From Betaproteobacteria bacterium (lineage in GTDB: Bacteria > Pseudomonadota > Gammaproteobacteria > Burkholderiales > Burkholderiaceae_C), in assembly GCA_005882155.1 (NCBI GenBank), contig VBCQ01000068.1:1-9324 (forward strand): a stretch of 9,324 nucleotides of DNA, in the 5' to 3' direction. The first letter of the stretch is position 1. Each line of letters opens with the position of its first letter. Shown piece by piece: positions 5,625 to 9,324 of the stretch. The notes under the pieces were generated by a model. The model was not told the origin of the DNA, searched no databases, and worked only from the letters and a program-made list of their open reading frames with translations. Made by a program: the position numbers and the translations under genes.

Positions 5625-7928
5625 ATGGCCGTCACCACTTCGGGCTTCGGGAGCGGCGACTTCTCGCCGAGCCTGACGACGCCGACGCTGTCTGCGGCCG
5701 CTGCCGATTCGGCATTCGACACGACGCTGCTCGAGCGCCGCGTCAGCGGCGACCGCAACCTCACGCGCTGGATGGGCTGGCGATTGCGCATCCTCGTCGG
5801 CGCGGCGCTGCTCGGCTGCATGGGTTTGTTCTTGCTTGCCCGTTGGCTCGTCGAGCCGCCGCACATCGACGCCACCTGGCGGCCCAACGCGCAAGGGCAG
5901 ATCGAGCTGCAGAGCACGGCCGACCCACTGCTGCAGCGCCATCTCGGTCAGGCCTTGATCGGCATCGTCGGCGGCGACGTGTCGGTGGCGGTGGCCGATG
6001 CGCTCGCGCTGCAGCGCTCATCGCGCTGGCTCGTGTCGGACAGCGAGCGCGCGCGCCATCGCGCGATGCACGAGCAGATTTCGGCGGCGCTTTCGCAGCA
6101 GCACGTCAAGTTGTTCTTCTCCGACGGCGACATGGTCGAGCTGACCCTGCCGCACCGCGGCTTCGCGAGCTTGGGCGGCATGTTCTGGCTGTTGAGTGCA
6201 CTGGCACTCGCGCTGTACCTGGTGGCAATGGTCGTGCTGCTCGCCAAGCCGACGGCGCGCAACCTGCTGTACGCGGTGATGTCGCTGTGCCAGACCGGCA
6301 ACCTCGCGTTCATCGCCGTCGAGTCGACGCTGCAGCTCGCACTGCCCAAGCCGTTCCCGCAGCTCGACATGCCGATGCGAATGGCGTTCGATCTGATCAC
6401 CGCAGCAGCGATGATCAATGCCACTTGCCTGCACCCGCGCCGCCTGCCGGGCACCGGCTGGATCGCCGCCGCCGCATGGGCCGCCGTCGGCGCGCTGATC
6501 GTGCTGCTCGCGCAAGGCGAGCTGTCGCAGCCGTGGTGGTGGTCGCAAGGCAGCGTGTCGGTGCTGGGCGCGCTCGCCATCGGCCTGCTGACCTGGTCGT
6601 ATCACATCGAGCCGCATCCGTACGCGATGGTGTTGCGCCGCTTCGGCGTCGTCGCCATCGGAACCTGGGTGCTGCTGACGTTCGCGCTCGCTGCCGCCGA
6701 GCATGCGCCCGGCGTGCAGCACAACATCGCGTCGATCGGCTCGATGATCTGGTACGTGTTCCTCGCGTCGCTGCTGCTGCTGGTGCCGTTCTTGTCGAAG
6801 TCGCAGCAGATCATGCGCGAGTTCTCGCTGCTCGCGGCGATCAGCACGGTGGCCACTTCGCTCGACCTGCTGTTCGTCGCGGTGTTCTCGTTCGGCCAGT
6901 TCGCGTCGTTGACCTTGTCGCTGTTCCTTTCGCTCGGCGTCTATGCCGGCGCGCGCCAGTGGATCCTGAACCAGCTGCTCGGCAACAGCATGATCACCAC
7001 CGAGCGCATGTTCGAGCAGCTGTACCGCATCGCGCGCGAAGTCGAGGCGCATCCCGAACGCACGCCGAAGCTGTTGTCGCAACTGCTGCGTGAGCTGTTC
7101 GAGCCGCTCGAGGTGGTCGTGATCCCAAGGGAAAGCAGCGCGATCCGTGTCGTCGCCGACGGCTCGGCGATGATGCTGCCGGTGCCGCAGCTCAACGGCG
7201 AAGGTGCGGCCGATGCAGTCGACCCGTCTCGATCGATCGTGCTGCGCTTCGCCCATCGCGGGCGGCGCTTGTTCACGTCGGAAGACGCGCGCCTGGCCGA
7301 CCGCATCGTCGAGCAGTTGCGCCGCGCGGTCGCGTTCGACAAAGCGGTCGAGCAAGGCCGCAGCGAAGAGCGCGCGCGGCTCGCGCAGGACCTGCATGAC
7401 GACATCGGCGCGCGTCTGCTGACGCTGATGTACAAGGCCCATTCGCCCGAGATGGAAGAGTACGTGCGGCACACGCTGCAAGACTTGAAGACGTTGACGC
7501 GCGGGCTTGCCGCGTCGAACCATCGGCTGTCGCACGCGGCCGCCGAATGGAAGGCCGACCTGACGCAACGGCTCACCGCCGCGCATGTCGAGCTCGGCTG
7601 GAACGCCGCCTTCGACGAAGACGTGCTGCTCAGCGTTGTTCAGTGGTCGGCGCTGACGCGCGTGCTGCGCGAGCTGGTCAGCAACATCATTGCGCACTCG
7701 CGGGCGCAGCGCGTCGAGGTCGACTTCCTGCTGGAAGGCGACCGCCTCGACCTGTCGGTCGTCGACGACGGCGTCGGACGCAACCCGCGCGCCTGGTCGC
7801 ACGGCCTCGGCCTCGGCGGAGTGCGCAAGCGCGTGAAGCAACTCGGCGGTGAAGTCGAGTGGCGTGAACTCGCGCCGCAAGGCATCGGCTGCCGCGTCAT
7901 CATCCGCGAATTCTCGGCGCGGGATTGA
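5625..7928 (+). CDS. Multi-membrane-spanning NarX/HisKA_3-type sensor histidine kinase
   Basis: A 767-residue kinase. A Ser/Thr/Ala-rich cytoplasmic leader (1-50) precedes TM1 (about 54-75). Residues 76-183 form a periplasmic segment whose end (FFSDGDMVELTLPHRG) resembles the PDZ-like region of some multi-TM bacterial sensors; this likeness is tentative. About nine further hydrophobic segments fall at 184-207, 212-235, 253-270, 277-297, 309-325, 338-358, 371-390 and two within 400-442. An even total of ten returns the C-terminus to the cytoplasm. A GAF-like linker region (about 455-575) leads to the dimerisation helix with RLAQDLHDDIGARLL, phospho-acceptor His591. The ATPase domain shows the N box LRELVSNIIAHS (Asn687), G1 VVDDGVGRN (713-720) and G2 HGLGLGGVRKRV (726-735). 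This HATPase/HisKA_3 pairing is the usual partner of LuxR-type regulators, here the gene 38 bp upstream. No Shine-Dalgarno sequence precedes ATG 5625, so the start is somewhat uncertain. Confidence 0.93.
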   Translation: MAVTTSGFGSGDFSPSLTTPTLSAAAADSAFDTTLLERRVSGDRNLTRWMGWRLRILVGAALLGCMGLFLLARWLVEPPHIDATWRPNAQGQIELQSTADPLLQRHLGQALIGIVGGDVSVAVADALALQRSSRWLVSDSERARHRAMHEQISAALSQQHVKLFFSDGDMVELTLPHRGFASLGGMFWLLSALALALYLVAMVVLLAKPTARNLLYAVMSLCQTGNLAFIAVESTLQLALPKPFPQLDMPMRMAFDLITAAAMINATCLHPRRLPGTGWIAAAAWAAVGALIVLLAQGELSQPWWWSQGSVSVLGALAIGLLTWSYHIEPHPYAMVLRRFGVVAIGTWVLLTFALAAAEHAPGVQHNIASIGSMIWYVFLASLLLLVPFLSKSQQIMREFSLLAAISTVATSLDLLFVAVFSFGQFASLTLSLFLSLGVYAGARQWILNQLLGNSMITTERMFEQLYRIAREVEAHPERTPKLLSQLLRELFEPLEVVVIPRESSAIRVVADGSAMMLPVPQLNGEGAADAVDPSRSIVLRFAHRGRRLFTSEDARLADRIVEQLRRAVAFDKAVEQGRSEERARLAQDLHDDIGARLLTLMYKAHSPEMEEYVRHTLQDLKTLTRGLAASNHRLSHAAAEWKADLTQRLTAAHVELGWNAAFDEDVLLSVVQWSALTRVLRELVSNIIAHSRAQRVEVDFLLEGDRLDLSVVDDGVGRNPRAWSHGLGLGGVRKRVKQLGGEVEWRELAPQGIGCRVIIREFSARD

Positions 7929-7945
7929 GTCGCCGTTCAAAGCAA

Positions 7946-7974
7946 AACGGCCTGCGATTCGCTCGCAGGCCGTT
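7946..7974. terminator. Bidirectional rho-independent-type terminator between kinase and tRNA-His
   Basis: A perfect 12-bp stem, AACGGCCTGCGA (7946-7957) with TCGCAGGCCGTT (7963-7974), encloses the 5-nt loop TTCGC. On the minus strand it is followed by TTTGCTTTG after the stem's final T, giving a reasonable T tract for ending the tRNA-His transcript. On the plus strand, after the kinase stop at 7926-7928, the tail is only TTGTGT, weaker but plausible. Its place between convergent units fits shared termination. Confidence 0.85.
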
Positions 7975-7991
7975 GTGTCAGTCGATTCGGT

Positions 7992-8067
7992 TGGGGTGGC
8001 TGATGGGACTCGAACCCACGACGACAGGAATCACAATCCTGGACTCTACCAACTGAGCTACAGCCAC
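7992..8067 (-). tRNA. tRNA-His (anticodon GTG), CCA encoded
   Basis: Read on the minus strand, the 76-nt gene folds as a full cloverleaf. The acceptor stem GTGGCTG (8067-8061) pairs with CAGCCAC (8002-7996). The D arm contains AGCTCAGTTGGTAGAGT, the anticodon stem CCAGG/CCTGT region encloses TTGTGAT with anticodon GTG, and the T arm contains GGGTTCGAGTCCC. C73 at 7995 and an encoded CCA at 7994-7992 follow. The base just before the gene is G (complement of C8068) and can pair with C73, giving the extra G-1 identity element unique to tRNA-His. It lies between convergent protein genes, with its own promoter and terminator. Confidence 0.97.
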
Positions 8068-8080
8068 CGCAGAGGCGCGA

Positions 8081-8086
8081 ATTATA
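8081..8086 (-). promoter_or_regulatory. -10 box of the tRNA-His promoter
   Basis: A perfect TATAAT (8086-8081) ends 12 nt before G-1 of the tRNA, so transcription would begin only about 6 nt upstream of it. The stretch after it, TCGCGCC, is GC-rich, as in discriminators of stringently controlled stable-RNA promoters. The -35 element is poor: TCATTG at 17-bp spacing or TTGCGC at 14 bp. Regulation by ppGpp is inference. Confidence 0.6.
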
Positions 8087-8134
8087 TGCGATGGCCCTGC
8101 GCGCAATGAGCACAGCGCCGTCGTCTCGACGCGG

Positions 8135-9324
8135 CTATTTCGCTGCGCTGCTGGCCGCGTTTTCGATCGACAAAGCGCGCTCCTTCAGCTCGACGCGGAA
8201 GCGCGATTTGAGTGCCGCGTAGTAGGCCTGCGCCTCGGCGTCGCCCCAGGCTTGCGCGTACTGCGCCTGGGCCCGCGTCGCGTCAGCGGCGACCGGGTCG
8301 CGACCCAGCACCTTGTTGATCCGCGCCACCGCATAGCCCTGCTCGCCGAGGTCGACACCGACCACCGCGGGCAAGCTGCTCGTGTCGGCGCGCAGCACCG
8401 CGTCGACGACCGGCCGCGCAATGTCCTTGGCTTGCGCGCGCGACACGGCTTGCGCTTCGCCGCTCAGCGTCGTCTGCGGCGCTTTCTTCAACTCGGCGAC
8501 GCGCGCCTCGCCGTCCTTGCGCGCGAGGGCTGCCGCCTGCAGTGCGACGACCTTGGCACGCACCTGCTCCTTCACCTCGGCGAGCGGCAGCAGATGCGCC
8601 GGGGCGTATTGGACGATGCGCCCCGAGACCAGCTGGTTCGGGCCGGTCTCGACCGCATCGGTGTTGCGCTTGTTGCGAATCGCGTCGCTTGCGAACAGCG
8701 CGTCGAGGAATTTCGCCGACGCGAGCGGGCCGGTCGCGTCCGGCGCCGGCGTGCGCTTGACGTTCTTTGCGCTGCGCAACTCGAGCTTGAACTTGTCGAC
8801 CGCCGGCTTCAGGCTGTCGGCCTGCTCGTAGACCAGGTTGGTGAAGTCGACCGCCACTTCGGCGAACTTCTTCTGCGCGAGCTGGCGCCGAACTTCGTCT
8901 TCGAGCTCGGGGCGCACCGCTTCGAAGCTGCGCTTCTCGCCGCCGCGCGCGGCCGTGACTTGGATGATGTGGTAGCCGAAGTCGCTCTCGACGATGCCGC
9001 TCATTTGGCCCGGCTTGAGCGAAAACGCAGCGTCTTCGAACGGCTTGACCATCGCGCCGCGGCCGAAGAAGTCGAGGTCGCCGCCGCGCTCGGCCGAGCC
9101 GGGATCGTCGGAGTTCTTGCGCGCCAGCTCGGCGAACGCCGCCGGGTTCTTCTTCAGCTCGGCGAGCAGCGCCTCGGCCTTGGCCTTGGCTTTAGCGCGT
9201 TCTGCAGCTGGCGCGCCCTTGTCGGCCTTGACGAGGATGTGGCTCGCGCGCCGCTCCTCGGGCGTGCTGTAGCGCTTCTCGTTCTCGGTGTAGTACTTGC
9301 GCAGGTCTTCTTCGGAGACGCTGA
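8135..9324 (-). CDS. ppiD: PpiD-type periplasmic parvulin peptidyl-prolyl isomerase/chaperone, 5' end off right edge
   Basis: About 395 C-terminal codons lie in the window; the frame is open to 9324 and ends at TAG 8137-8135, so the true start lies beyond the edge. Near the edge, SEEDLRKYYTENE precedes the parvulin (PPIC) domain at about 9255-8955, with ASHILVKA, FAELARKNSDDPGS, ERGGDLDFFGRG and SDFGYHIIQV. After it comes a helical and mixed region typical of PpiD's C-terminal half, ending in ENAASSAAK. PpiD is an inner-membrane-anchored chaperone at the periplasmic exit of the Sec translocon that helps nascent secreted and outer-membrane proteins fold; the N-terminal anchor and SurA-like part would be in the missing portion. 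SurA is less likely because the long C-terminal region follows a single parvulin domain. The parvulin contains an Ala/Lys-rich insert (about 9220-9160). Confidence 0.92.
   Translation of the reverse strand, partial: SVSEEDLRKYYTENEKRYSTPEERRASHILVKADKGAPAAERAKAKAKAEALLAELKKNPAAFAELARKNSDDPGSAERGGDLDFFGRGAMVKPFEDAAFSLKPGQMSGIVESDFGYHIIQVTAARGGEKRSFEAVRPELEDEVRRQLAQKKFAEVAVDFTNLVYEQADSLKPAVDKFKLELRSAKNVKRTPAPDATGPLASAKFLDALFASDAIRNKRNTDAVETGPNQLVSGRIVQYAPAHLLPLAEVKEQVRAKVVALQAAALARKDGEARVAELKKAPQTTLSGEAQAVSRAQAKDIARPVVDAVLRADTSSLPAVVGVDLGEQGYAVARINKVLGRDPVAADATRAQAQYAQAWGDAEAQAYYAALKSRFRVELKERALSIENAASSAAK

Noticed and set aside
6018..7940. A 640-codon open frame on the minus strand opposite the kinase gene
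   Set aside because: It is Arg/Gln/His-rich with no recognisable domain and mirrors the codon pattern of the kinase on the other strand; long antisense frames of this kind are a by-product of high GC content.
8118..8134. Small CGTCTCGACG palindrome just after ppiD as a terminator
   Set aside because: The stem is only about 4 bp and no T tract follows on the minus strand.

Overview
The window is GC-rich, densely coded, Gram-negative chromosomal DNA. The gene order surE-pcm-nlpD-rpoS, a ppiD-type periplasmic chaperone, a Burkholderiales-style quinone oxidoreductase and the PhnD-like/LuxR/kinase cluster all suggest a betaproteobacterium, most likely order Burkholderiales. This placement is inferred from gene content and protein style; no search was run. 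I saw no insertion sequence, phage gene, CRISPR array or plasmid function.

Region 1 (1-2582, minus strand) is the stationary-phase/repair block, read leftward as surE, pcm, nlpD and the first codons of rpoS. The genes are tightly packed: surE and pcm share GTGA, pcm and nlpD are 2 bp apart, and nlpD and rpoS are 35 bp apart. The block pairs a survival nucleotidase and an isoaspartyl protein repair enzyme with a LysM/LytM lipoprotein that activates septal amidases and with the general stress sigma factor. Region 2 (2583-2767) is a divergent intergenic stretch filled with nested inverted repeats carrying three GTAGG heads.

Region 3 (2768-3745, plus) is a zinc-independent NADPH:quinone oxidoreductase-like gene interrupted by one in-frame amber codon (3386-3388), with perfectly conserved reading frame on both sides. 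Region 4 (3805-7928, plus) is a probable three-gene operon: an exported PhnD-like solute-binding protein (TTG start), a NarL/LuxR-type response regulator, and a histidine kinase with about ten predicted membrane segments and a periplasmic segment of roughly 108 residues. No transporter permease or ATPase gene accompanies the binding protein, so it may be a ligand-sensing partner of the kinase. This is the best candidate in the window for an undescribed system.

Region 5 (7946-9324) holds a strong bidirectional hairpin terminator between convergent units, a tRNA-His(GTG) gene on the minus strand with its own perfect TATAAT box, and the C-terminal two thirds or so of ppiD on the minus strand, running off the right edge.
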